Positions 53,655 through 61,993 of a stretch of 64,000 nucleotides of DNA are shown piece after piece. Position numbers and translations under genes: made by a program. Under the pieces are notes generated by a model. The model worked only from the letters and a program-made list of their open reading frames with translations, did no database searches and was not told the origin of the DNA. This stretch comes from Mesorhizobium sp. ES1-4 (lineage in GTDB: Bacteria; Pseudomonadota; Alphaproteobacteria; Rhizobiales; Rhizobiaceae): the NCBI RefSeq assembly GCF_020164745.1, contig NZ_JAIUGV010000012.1, forward strand, positions 1-64,000. The letters are read 5' to 3'. Position 1 is the first letter of the stretch, and each line of letters starts with the position of its first letter.

Positions 53655-54500
53655 TCAAGGCTTGAGGAAGAAGTCGGTTGGCGACAGGCCGTAGTTGGCG
53701 AAGATCTTCGCGGCCGTGCCATCGGCCAGCATGGTGGCGTACTGCTTGTTGAAGGCGTCGAGGAACTTGTCGCTTTGGCCCTTGGCAGCGCCAAAAGCGC
53801 ACATGGTGTCGGCCTTGTCCTCTGGAACGAAGTCCGCGACGAGCTCGAAGCCGAGCGAGGGCGTCTGCTTCAAGGCGTAGGCCGAGAGCGACGAGTCAAC
53901 CACGGCGGCATCAATCCGGCCCGCCGCCAGATCAGCCAAGACATGTTGGATCGTTGGGTAGGTGTGAACGTCAATCGGCTTGTCAGCCGGGCAGGCTGCT
54001 GACGCCTTCTTCAGCGTCTCCAGGTAGGAGGTCCCTTGGTAGGTGCCGGCCGGATGACCGCAGAGATCGCTGATCTTATGAAGGTTCTTTGGATTGCCTG
54101 CCTGGACGTCAAGAGATTCAGGATTGAAAAAGATGCCGTTGGTGAAGTCCATCTGCTCGCGCCGTTGTGGGCGTACATACATGGCATCGCCCATAAGTTG
54201 GATCCGACCACTCTGGACTGCGGGGATAAGACTGGAGAACGGCATCCCCACCATGGTGGCCTTGGCATCGATGCCTTCCCGTTTCAAAGCTTCCTTCAAA
54301 ATATCGATGAGGGCGCCGGCTCCTTCATGTGTTTTCGGATCGATGAAGGACAGCGGCGCCTCATTGGCGGTGCCTACGACAATCTCATGGCTTGCTTTCA
54401 CGTCGTCGAGCAGATCTCCGGCCCGAGCCATCGTCGTCCCGGGCACGAACGCGCAGGCCAGTGTTGCGACCGCTGCCATGCTTGTTGTGCGAATTTTCAT
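53655..54500 (-). CDS. amino-acid-type ABC transporter substrate-binding protein, 281 aa
   Basis: A family 3 periplasmic binding protein. A signal peptide (MKIRTTSMAAVATLACAFVP, cleaved about ARAG) is followed by VVGTANEAPLSFIDPKTHEG, a ligand-site start typical of this family, then GMPFSSLIPAVQSGRIQLMG, the MYVRPQRREQMDFT segment and a Cys pair (LCGHP and AACPAD) that may form a disulphide. Its place at the head of an operon with PxpA, PxpB and PxpC suggests a cyclic amino acid such as 5-oxoproline or a relative as ligand. It is transcribed away from the aminotransferase gene at 55193. Confidence 0.85.
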   Translation of the reverse strand: MKIRTTSMAAVATLACAFVPGTTMARAGDLLDDVKASHEIVVGTANEAPLSFIDPKTHEGAGALIDILKEALKREGIDAKATMVGMPFSSLIPAVQSGRIQLMGDAMYVRPQRREQMDFTNGIFFNPESLDVQAGNPKNLHKISDLCGHPAGTYQGTSYLETLKKASAACPADKPIDVHTYPTIQHVLADLAAGRIDAAVVDSSLSAYALKQTPSLGFELVADFVPEDKADTMCAFGAAKGQSDKFLDAFNKQYATMLADGTAAKIFANYGLSPTDFFLKP

Positions 54501-55192
54501 TGTAGGATCCTCCGATCAGTTTGAGACATAGCCTCCACGGCACCCGGGACTGGTCGGTTCCGGAGGTTGATGGAAAGCCGATTGTTCGATGGACCGCCGC
54601 CCCGTCACCGATGGGGCGTCGGTCTTTTGTGCGCTTTGGTTCCTGTTTCTGGACCTGGCCAAAGGCCGGTCCTTCGACTCCGCTCCAAGCTCTTTGGCCA
54701 AGTCTTGTCGCTCGAAAGGAAGCAGCGCTCGAAAGTTGTTTTCACCTGATCATTAATAGTGGACCAAGTGGTACGGCGCACTCTCGCGTTTGCTTTTGCA
54801 AATTAACGGTGCAAACCGAGTCAAACGGTAGGATCTATCCGGTGGTGCCGATCATGATCTGATACTCCATTGGTGCGTGCCCCTGTGATTGCGGGCATCA
54901 TTGATGTTCCACTCTGTCGTTGACCGGAGTACATCGCGTGGCGATGCATGAGTTCAGTGTCTCGGCTAAATCAGCAAAATCGTCGCTGACACAGACCTAG
55001 CGTTCGTCTATCTCGCTGAACTGCGAAGATGCTTGCGAGAACCCGAACTCACCTCTTCGAACAACTCCCAGAAATTGAAACCGGACGTCCGTTTCACACA
55101 ACGAGGAAAAACTGCGTTCAGAAGAAAGGCACACTTGGTTGCGAGCGCAGCAAAATCTGGCGAAATCGCTCCAGGAAATCAAAAGGCTTCAA
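54501..55192. other. divergent regulatory region, about 0.7 kb
   Basis: It separates the minus-strand pxp-type operon from the plus-strand aminotransferase-RraA unit. No gene is supported. Two short palindromes are visible: ACCA-AG-TGGT at 54763-54772 and TTTGCA-N9-TGCAAA at 54795-54815. This length is large for a promoter region and may hide an unrecognised small gene or decayed regulator. Confidence 0.4.
54795..54815. promoter_or_regulatory. candidate operator, interrupted palindrome
   Basis: TTTGCA-AATTAACGG-TGCAAA has 6-bp arms with a 9-nt AT-rich spacer, the geometry of many LysR- or GntR-type sites. It lies in the divergent region of the pxp operon and aminotransferase gene. The nearby LysR gene at 58109 is one possible ligand. 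Evidence is by pattern only. Confidence 0.3.
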
Positions 55193-56413
55193 ATGTCGGT
55201 GCTCGCAAATCGTATTCGCAAAGTCGTTCCGTCCGCTACGACCGCGGTGACCAAACGCGCAGCCGAACTGACTGCCGAGGGCCGGTCGATCATCCGGCTG
55301 TCGGAGGGCGAGCCTGATTTCGATACCCCAGAGCACATCAAAAGTGCGGCCAAGTCGGCGATTGATGCTGGCCTCACGAAGTATACCGCGACAGATGGGA
55401 CCCTAGCGCTCAAAAAGGCGATCGTTGAGAAGTTCAAAAGGGAGGATGGCCTATCTTATTCCCTGGACAACATCATCGTATCCACGGGCGCTAAGCAGGT
55501 CATCTTCAATGCTTTTCTTGCAACCGTTGATTCCGGGGACGAAGTCATCATCCCGGCGCCGTATTGGGTATCATTCCCTGAGATGGTCCGGTTGGCTGGA
55601 GGCAAGCCGGTCATCGTCGAATGTGGAGAGGACGTTGAATTCAAGCTCACGGTCGAGAAGCTGCGCGGGGCGCTAACTTCTCGAACGAAATGGGTGATCA
55701 TCAACAACCCTAATAACCCCTCGGGCTCCTGTTACTCGGCGGAGGAGCTGCATCTGTTGAGTGAAGAACTCTTGGCGTGGCCGGACGTATTCATCCTATC
55801 CGATGACATCTACCAGCATATTCTCTTTGACGGGCGAACGCATGAAACGATCGTCGCTTTGGAGCCGGCTCTGCGCCAGAGGACCCTTCTCTGCAACGGC
55901 GTTTCCAAAGCCTACGCCATGACCGGATGGCGCATCGGTTACGGCGCCGGCCCCAAGGATCTGGTCGCTGCGATGACCACGGTGCAATCGCATTCCACGT
56001 CCAACCCCAATTCGATTGCCCAGGAAGCCGCCCGCGTGGCCCTGTCTTCGCCGATGGAATTCTTGGAAAGCCAACTTTCAGCCTATGACGAACGTCGGAC
56101 GAAGTGCCGAGATAGGCTCAATGCAATTGATGGACTGAGTTGCTTGAACCCCGGCGGGGCCTTCTATCTCTTCCCGTCCTGTCGCGGCCTTATAGGCCGC
56201 AGGACACCGAAGGGTGTTGAAATCGACAGCGATGTGAGCCTGGCAACCTACTTTCTCGAGGAGGCAGGCGTAGCCGTCGTACCGGGTTCGGCCTTTGGCC
56301 TCTCTCCCTATTTTCGCATTTCGATTGGCGAGCCTTTGGAGCGCCTTGAGGAAGCTTGTGAGGCGATCGCGGCCGCATGCGCGCGCCTGACACCAACCCA
56401 ACGGATAAGATGA
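55193..56413 (+). CDS. class I pyridoxal-phosphate aminotransferase, 406 aa
   Basis: An aspartate-aminotransferase-fold enzyme of the AspC/AatA branch, moving an alpha-amino group to a 2-oxo acid. Conserved elements are RIIRLSEGEPDFDTPEHIKS-like text near 30-45, GAKQVIFNAFLATVDSGDEV near 100, NNPNNPSG near 173-180, DDIYQHILFDGR, the PLP lysine in LCNGVSKAYAMTGWRIGYGAG near 240, and the C-terminal Arg region YFRISIG. The ATG at 55193 has AAAAGG upstream. Twelve nucleotides separate it from the RraA gene. With PxpABC it could deaminate the glutamate-like product. Confidence 0.85.
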   Translation: MSVLANRIRKVVPSATTAVTKRAAELTAEGRSIIRLSEGEPDFDTPEHIKSAAKSAIDAGLTKYTATDGTLALKKAIVEKFKREDGLSYSLDNIIVSTGAKQVIFNAFLATVDSGDEVIIPAPYWVSFPEMVRLAGGKPVIVECGEDVEFKLTVEKLRGALTSRTKWVIINNPNNPSGSCYSAEELHLLSEELLAWPDVFILSDDIYQHILFDGRTHETIVALEPALRQRTLLCNGVSKAYAMTGWRIGYGAGPKDLVAAMTTVQSHSTSNPNSIAQEAARVALSSPMEFLESQLSAYDERRTKCRDRLNAIDGLSCLNPGGAFYLFPSCRGLIGRRTPKGVEIDSDVSLATYFLEEAGVAVVPGSAFGLSPYFRISIGEPLERLEEACEAIAAACARLTPTQRIR

Positions 56414-56425
56414 GGGAAATGAGCC

Positions 56426-57115
56426 ATGAAACCGACAATCTCGGACGCCGAATATCGCAGCCAGGTCAGACAGCGTTTTCTGAACGTCGATTCGTCCAAC
56501 GTGATGGACGCGCTGGATATGGTGGGAAGACCCAATCAGGCGCTGCATGCGGATTTCGCTCCCTACCCAATGGATGGCGGCAAGGTTGCGGGGTTCGCGT
56601 ATACGATACGAGGGCAGATGACCCCTTATGAGGGCACCGGCGACCCAGAGAAAATGCGAGCCTGCAGCGGCATATCGTCGAACGAAGTCTCGGTATGGAG
56701 TGGCGATGGCCAAGGAATCTGCTACTTCGGCGAATTGATAGCGCTCGGGATGAAGGAGCGCGGTTGCGTAGGCGCAATCGTCGACGGTGGTATCCGAGAT
56801 GTGAGCTGGCTCGGAATGCATCAGTTTCCGATATTCGCGCGCTACCGTACGCCAGTCCAGTCCATCGGACGTTGGAAGGTTACGGCAAATCAAATCCCCA
56901 TTTATGTTCGCGGCGCCACCACCGATTTCGTCACGATCAATCCTGGCGATTTTGTTCTGGGAGACGCCGACGGCGTTGTCGTCGTCCCCATCGATTGCCT
57001 TGAAGATGTGCTCTGTCAAGCAGAGACGCTCACTCAAAAGGAAGTGCTGATCAGAGAGGAGTTGGCAAAGGGTCTCTCGCTGGCAGAGGCACTTTCGAAA
57101 TACGGTCATGTATGA
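56426..57115 (+). CDS. RraA-family protein, probable 4-hydroxy-2-oxoglutarate-type aldolase, 229 aa
   Basis: RraA/HMG-aldolase family, a divalent-metal-dependent class II aldolase/decarboxylase fold cleaving 4-hydroxy-(4-methyl-)2-oxoglutarate or decarboxylating oxaloacetate; some members instead bind RNase E. The core text is VDSSNVMDALDMVGRP (N-terminus), GICYFGELIALGMKERGCVGA, the signature IVDGGIRDVSWL near 113-124 (metal/substrate Asp and Arg), and VNPGDFV-like NPGDFVLGDADGVVVVP. Length and the RraA-like core favour the aldolase type. Co-transcription with an aminotransferase supports a metabolic function. Confidence 0.8.
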   Translation: MKPTISDAEYRSQVRQRFLNVDSSNVMDALDMVGRPNQALHADFAPYPMDGGKVAGFAYTIRGQMTPYEGTGDPEKMRACSGISSNEVSVWSGDGQGICYFGELIALGMKERGCVGAIVDGGIRDVSWLGMHQFPIFARYRTPVQSIGRWKVTANQIPIYVRGATTDFVTINPGDFVLGDADGVVVVPIDCLEDVLCQAETLTQKEVLIREELAKGLSLAEALSKYGHV

Positions 57116-57346
57116 TCACATTGGCCAGTATGGATGTCTATGTTGAGAGGCGAGGGAGATCGTACGAATTTCTGGTCTCCGCGCGGGATTTGCCGCCCAG
57201 GCTCTGCCGAGAGTCATCTCGGATCAAGTAGAGATCGGCGTGCCTCAACCGAAGCAGGGCACGCTTCGGATACGGGGACTCGGGGAGTTTGTATGTCGGC
57301 GTCGGGTGAACCATAGATAGAAGTCGACGCAAGGCTCCCTTCGCCC

Positions 57347-57988
57347 ATGTCCCGCCTCCCTGAGCACCTCCTTATCGGCTATCGCAACTTCATCACCGGC
57401 CGCTATCCGACCGAAAGCGGCCGCTACCGTTCGCTGGCGCGCGAAGGCCAGGCGCCGGAGACGATGATCGTCGCCTGCTGCGATTCCCGCTCCGCCCCGG
57501 AAGCCATCTTCGACGCCGGCCCGGGCGAGCTGTTCGTGCTGCGCAATGTCGGCAATCTGGTGCCGCCTTATGAGCCCGACAATGAGTTCCACTCGACGTC
57601 GGCCGCGCTCGAATTTGCCGTGCAAAGTCTCAGGGTCAAGAACATCGTTGTCATGGGCCATGGCCGCTGCGGCGGCATTCGCGCCGTGCTCGACACCAAT
57701 TCCGCGCCTCTGTCGCCCGGCGACTTCATCGGCAAGTGGATGAGCCTGATCGCGCCGGCGGCCGAGACCGTGTCGTCCAGCACCATGATGACGGCAACCG
57801 AGCGCCAGACCGCGCTGGAACGTATCTCGATCCGCTATTCCATCGCCAACATCAGGACCTTCCCTAGCGTCTCGATCCTTGAAGGCAAGGGGCGGCTCTC
57901 GCTGCATGGCGCCTGGTTCGACATTTCGACCGGCGAGCTCTGGGTGATGAACAAGGACACCGGCGATTTCGAGCGGCCGGAGCTGTAA
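57347..57988 (+). CDS. beta-class carbonic anhydrase, 213 aa
   Basis: Interconverts CO2 and bicarbonate. Zinc and active-site motifs are CCDSRSAPEAIF (Cys-x-Asp-x-Arg, near 43-48) and VMGHGRCGGIRAVL (His and Cys, near 102-107). The family text YRSLAREGQAPETMIVACCD and GELFVLRNVGNLVPPYEPD is well kept. The gene is distinctly more GC-rich in third positions than the aminotransferase and RraA genes before it. The 231-nt gap upstream contains a small CCGAGA/TCTCGG hairpin at 57207-57222 and a weak start. It could supply bicarbonate to the biotin carboxylase operon, but no co-regulation is visible. Confidence 0.9.
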   Translation: MSRLPEHLLIGYRNFITGRYPTESGRYRSLAREGQAPETMIVACCDSRSAPEAIFDAGPGELFVLRNVGNLVPPYEPDNEFHSTSAALEFAVQSLRVKNIVVMGHGRCGGIRAVLDTNSAPLSPGDFIGKWMSLIAPAAETVSSSTMMTATERQTALERISIRYSIANIRTFPSVSILEGKGRLSLHGAWFDISTGELWVMNKDTGDFERPEL

Positions 57989-58108
57989 ACGGAGGCGTGA
58001 CGTTTCGGATCGGGCGGCGGTTCCTTCTCGCGGCACTGCTGCAGCAGCTATCCTCGATCATGCGCACCAGCGCCGATGACGCGTATTTGCGCTGACGCCG
58101 TCGGTCGA

Positions 58109-59047
58109 CTACGAACCTTGCTTACCGTCCTTTGTGTAAGCGATCTCCATCGACCCTTGGCTATCGCAGCGAGAGGCTGCGACGCTGGCTTTTGCGCACT
58201 GGAAGAAGATCTCCAGGAAGCGGGAATTCGGCGAGGAACGGTTCGATATGAATATGATCTCACGAAAGGGCTGTCCGCCTCCCAGCGGAACTTTGACAAT
58301 TTTGCTGCCTATATTTCTTAAAGGATACGAATTCGGCACGAGCGAAACACCGAGCCCTTTCTCAACCAGAGCGGCGATGGCATCTATGCCATCCATCTCA
58401 AAACGCTCCTGAGGCTGAATGCCCAATTCTGTCATGTAACGATCGGCGATCTGCCCATCCCAATGGCGGCGATCGTAGCGGATCAGAGGGTGTTCCCGAA
58501 GCAGTTCGATTCCGTCGTCGGCCGCGATGGCCGCTGACTTCAACACGATGAACTCCTCTTCTAGAAGGAGTTGCCAGCTACACGTTTTAGGTATGGCGAA
58601 GTGATGAGGTCGTATGATGATTGCGGCATCGAGCGCATCGTCAAGAACCTGCTGGTAGAGCGCTTCCGAAACACCCGGAGTAAGATGCACCGTCACGTTT
58701 GGCAGGGATTTGCAAAAATCCCCCAGAGCGGTCGGGATGATTCCTATCATAGCAGCCGAGATCGCTCCGAGCCGTAACTCGCCGATGTTTGCATCTTCCA
58801 TGGCAATGGAGCGTATCTGCCGCACCGTCGACAGCAGTTCTTGCGACCGTTCGATTACCGAAAGGCCGGCCGAGGTGGGCTTAACGGTTTGACCAACCCG
58901 AGAAACGAGCGGGACGCCGATGTCCCGCTCCAAGGCCTTCAGCCGTTGCGCCAATGCCGCCTGAGTCAGATTCAATCGCCGCGAGGCGGCCGCTATTGAT
59001 CCGGTCTCAACCACGGCCAAAAAGCTTTCGATGAAGCGCGTATCCAT
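58109..59047 (-). CDS. LysR-family transcriptional regulator, 312 aa
   Basis: The ATG at 59045-59047 has GGGAGAGG upstream. The HTH comprises residues 1-62 (MDTRFIESFLAVVETGSIAA, RRLNLTQAALAQRLKALERD, GVPLVSRVGQTVKPTSAG), followed by the effector domain. It is convergent with carbonic anhydrase and transcribed like the FAH-family and dehydrogenase genes upstream of it. The 289-nt gap to the FAH gene suggests its own promoter. It is a candidate regulator of the 47-61 kb catabolic set; no operator is proven. Confidence 0.85.
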   Translation of the reverse strand: MDTRFIESFLAVVETGSIAAASRRLNLTQAALAQRLKALERDIGVPLVSRVGQTVKPTSAGLSVIERSQELLSTVRQIRSIAMEDANIGELRLGAISAAMIGIIPTALGDFCKSLPNVTVHLTPGVSEALYQQVLDDALDAAIIIRPHHFAIPKTCSWQLLLEEEFIVLKSAAIAADDGIELLREHPLIRYDRRHWDGQIADRYMTELGIQPQERFEMDGIDAIAALVEKGLGVSLVPNSYPLRNIGSKIVKVPLGGGQPFREIIFISNRSSPNSRFLEIFFQCAKASVAASRCDSQGSMEIAYTKDGKQGS

Positions 59048-59336
59048 AGCCTCTCCCTGGCGCAAAGCCGTGTCGGCAAGATCGTCTCAATCAAATGTAT
59101 ATGAAATTGCAGGGATGAAAACGCGCCTGATCGTTAAGTGCGCCCGAATGCCCACTGACGCGAGATGCTGCACGGCCGGCGACAGGAATAGGCTGAACGC
59201 TGGCTGCGGCCGATGGCGTTCAGTGTAGGTATCAAGCGCCTATGATGACGGTCGGCCGGCCAACCCCACTCATCGCGTCCTTGGCTGCCCTGCCGACCTA
59301 TTGCGGATTGTCAACGACCATGGTGGCAGAGAGCAT

Positions 59337-60029
59337 CTACCGATGCCGCACCCGGTTCGAAATGGACCCCAGCACTCCGATGCTAATCTCCACGATATCA
59401 CCGGGCACCAGGGGCCCGACGCCGGACGGTGTTCCCGTGTAGATCAAGTCGCCGGATTTCAGCTCGACCAGCTTCGAAAGAGCGGCGATGACTTCGGAAA
59501 CCGTCCAGATCATATCGGATATGGCGCCACTCTGTCGCACCAGTTCGTTCACACTCAATGAAATTGGCCCGCTCGTGACGTGGCCGACGTGTGCCACGGG
59601 ATGGATGGGGCCGCAAACCGCGGACCCGTCGAAGCCCTTCGCCATGGTCCACGGTCGCCCGAGCTTTTTCGCTTCGGCTTGCAGGTCGCGACGCGTCAGA
59701 TCATTGCCGATGGCGTATCCCCAAACAAGGTCCAGCGCACTGGACGGATCTACATCCCGCCCGCCTTGCGCCAGAGCGGCCACCAGTTCAGCCTCGTGCT
59801 CCAACCGGCTCGTCTGGCTCGGGTAGGGAACGTCTCCGTTGCCCTCGATCAAGGCGCCGGCGGGTTTGTCGAAGAAAAAGGGCGGTTCGCGCTCCGGGTC
59901 GTAGCCCATTTCCCGAGCATGTTCGGCATAGTTGCGCCCGACACAGAAGATGCGCCTCACCGGAAAACGCAGGTCAGAGCCCGCTACAGGAAGGCTCACA
60001 ATAGCGGGTGGCGCTAAGACGTAGGTCAT
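59337..60029 (-). CDS. fumarylacetoacetate hydrolase-family protein, 230 aa
   Basis: An FAH/2-hydroxyhepta-2,4-diene-1,7-dioate isomerase fold, metal-dependent C-C hydrolases, acylpyruvases and oxaloacetate decarboxylases. The start at 60029 follows GAGG. Core motifs are FCVGRNYAEHAREMG, FFFDKPAGALI, the metal site LEHEAELVAAL (His-x-Glu-x-Glu), YAIGNDLTRRDLQAEAKKLG and the C-terminal TGTPSGVGPLVPGDIVEISI. The short form fits acylpyruvate hydrolase (FAHD1/YcgM-like) or oxaloacetate decarboxylase rather than true FAH. It would suit a 2-oxo or acylpyruvate intermediate produced downstream of RraA. Confidence 0.85.
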   Translation of the reverse strand: MTYVLAPPAIVSLPVAGSDLRFPVRRIFCVGRNYAEHAREMGYDPEREPPFFFDKPAGALIEGNGDVPYPSQTSRLEHEAELVAALAQGGRDVDPSSALDLVWGYAIGNDLTRRDLQAEAKKLGRPWTMAKGFDGSAVCGPIHPVAHVGHVTSGPISLSVNELVRQSGAISDMIWTVSEVIAALSKLVELKSGDLIYTGTPSGVGPLVPGDIVEISIGVLGSISNRVRHR

Positions 60030-60172
60030 AAGGAAGGCCTCAGGTTTTGGCGTTGGAGCCGCTGGCAGAGCCGCTCGTTTCGGTATTGGAGGTGCAGACC
60101 TCAATGTGGGGAATGTCGCGAACGCAATCAGGATCACGTTTTCTCGCCGTCATTTCCTCAGGGGAGGCTGGC

Positions 60173-61444
60173 TTAGGGGAACAACCCCCTTGTTCGCTTG
60201 GCTTCAAGCACTCTTGCGACACCGATTGCTAGCGCAGCGTCCCGATGTGTGAGCCTTTCGGCCTTGGCTTTAGCCAGGACCGCCTGGAATGACCGTTCAA
60301 GGGTTCGGTACAGCCGGTCCATCACCTCGGCTTCGTCCCAAAGCAATTGCTGTATTCCCTGGACCCACTCAAAGTAGCTAACGATCACCCCTCCCGAGTT
60401 GCACAGAATATCAGGGATGACGAAAATCTCGTCGCCACGTTCCATCAGGATGCGGTCGGCTTCCGGCGTCGTGGGCCCATTTGCTCCTTCGGCAAGGATC
60501 CTGCATTTCAGGTGTGATGCGTTATGGCTGTCGACAACCCTTTCGACCGCGGCGGGGACGAGGATGTCGCATTGCTGAACAAGCAGTTGCTCGGGGGCGA
60601 TCGCTGTCGCGTTCTTGTAGTCGGAGAGCCTGCCGTGTCGTGCCTGGTGCGAGACAATGTCATCGATATCCAAGCCGCGCTCATCGAAGAACGCCGCGCT
60701 GTCATCGCTAACGCCTATGATCCTCACGCCGCGATCGGCCAGTGACGCTGCTGCGACGGAACCAACGTTGCCGAAACCCTGGATGATCGCGGTTGCCCCG
60801 GCAATGGGGAGTCCAATCATCTCGCAGGCCCGTCCGATGAGATAACTCACACCGCGACCCGTTGCCTCGCGGCGGCCGGCCGTTCCTCCAGCGGACACGG
60901 GTTTTCCTGTCACGACTTCGCTAACGGTCCTCCCAAGATACATAGAATAGGTATCCATGAACCAAGCCATGACTTTCTCATTGGTGCCGATATCAGGCGC
61001 CATGACGTCAACATGCGGACCAATAAAAGGGATCATCTCCTGCATATAGCGCCGCGACAAAGCCTCCAGCTCTCTGGGCGAAAGCAGCCTTGGATCTACC
61101 GCGATCCCGCCCTTCGCGCCGCCATAAGGCAAGCCCACCAGACCGCACTTCCAGCTCATCCATACCGCCAGCGCGGCGACCTCTCCGACGTTCAGAGAGG
61201 CGGCAAAACGCGTGCCGCCCTTCGTCGGCCCGAGGGTGAGGTGGTGCTGTACTCGGTAGCCCTGGAATACCGCGACCGTGCCGTCATCTCGATGGATCGG
61301 ACAGGAAACCGCCAGGACGCGCTTTGGCATGAACACGCGTTCGCGCTCGTCGCTGCGTATCCCAAGATGGTCTGCGACCTGCTCGAATTGCTGTCGCGCC
61401 ATACCAAATACGGGACTGCCCGAATATATATTCGAGGATGTCAT
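60173..61444 (-). CDS. Glu/Leu/Phe/Val dehydrogenase, 423 aa
   Basis: An amino-acid dehydrogenase (NAD(P)-glutamate dehydrogenase type, GdhA/GudB group), oxidatively deaminating glutamate to 2-oxoglutarate. Evidence: KGGTRFAASLNVGEVAALAV then WKCGLVGLPYGGAKGGIAVD (catalytic lysine), PDIGTNEKVMAWFMDTYSMY, and the cofactor fold GATAIIQGFGNVGSVAAAS near 220. Its length of 423 residues fits the hexameric catabolic form. It stands in the same direction as the FAH gene, 143 nt upstream, and its divergent neighbour is aapJ. It completes glutamate disposal after the lactam route. Confidence 0.85.
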   Translation of the reverse strand: MTSSNIYSGSPVFGMARQQFEQVADHLGIRSDERERVFMPKRVLAVSCPIHRDDGTVAVFQGYRVQHHLTLGPTKGGTRFAASLNVGEVAALAVWMSWKCGLVGLPYGGAKGGIAVDPRLLSPRELEALSRRYMQEMIPFIGPHVDVMAPDIGTNEKVMAWFMDTYSMYLGRTVSEVVTGKPVSAGGTAGRREATGRGVSYLIGRACEMIGLPIAGATAIIQGFGNVGSVAAASLADRGVRIIGVSDDSAAFFDERGLDIDDIVSHQARHGRLSDYKNATAIAPEQLLVQQCDILVPAAVERVVDSHNASHLKCRILAEGANGPTTPEADRILMERGDEIFVIPDILCNSGGVIVSYFEWVQGIQQLLWDEAEVMDRLYRTLERSFQAVLAKAKAERLTHRDAALAIGVARVLEAKRTRGLFP

Positions 61445-61993
61445 CAGGGTTCCTTCTCGTCCTGCTGATAAAATAGAGAAAGACGGAGCGCCTGCTCACG
61501 AGCCGCTCGAAACATTCGCTTTAGAAAGTCGATTGCTTCCTTCAGTGCGAAGGTTGGTCGGCGCTATTTATTAGCCGGTACATTGTAGTTGAAAATCCAT
61601 TATGTGCGTCTTCCGGGGCTCGCCCTGGGGGTCGAGCCGCTCGCGAACCTATGAGTCCCCGGTTCAGAAGGAAACATCGCTATTTGTTTCTTCAACCAGC
61701 GCAGAATATGAATTCTTGGCTCTTCCATTGCTCGGATGTAATCGCGAGTGGCAGCGAAAGAAGCGACTGCCTGCCCAACTGTTGGGCCGGCTTCTCAAGA
61801 ATTCGCAAGCTCAGCTTCACGCGCATTTCGCCACCTCAATAGCGTCTTGGAACCTAGGAAAGCCGATGTCCGAATCTTGGAAAAGTTAGATTCAGGGCGC
61901 GCAAATTTCGCTTAAGAACAAGGTGGATAGCCCCTTTGGTAACGCCGGGGGTTGTTCGACCGCACACCAGAAAAAAAAACGAAGGGGAAGCTT
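61445..61993 (+). other. divergent intergenic region before aapJ
   Basis: About 550 nt between the dehydrogenase and aapJ. No frame gives a credible protein; codon patterns are irregular and stops frequent. It should hold promoters for both genes, but no confident -35/-10 pair, riboswitch or strong palindrome was picked out by eye. Confidence 0.35.

Noticed and set aside
54763..54772. ACCA-AG-TGGT palindrome in the divergent region
   Set aside because: Only 4-bp arms; expected often by chance. The longer TTTGCA/TGCAAA site nearby is the better candidate.
57207..57222. CCGAGA/TCTCGG hairpin after the RraA gene as a terminator
   Set aside because: Only 6 bp, 92 nt after the stop, and no T-tract; too weak to assign.
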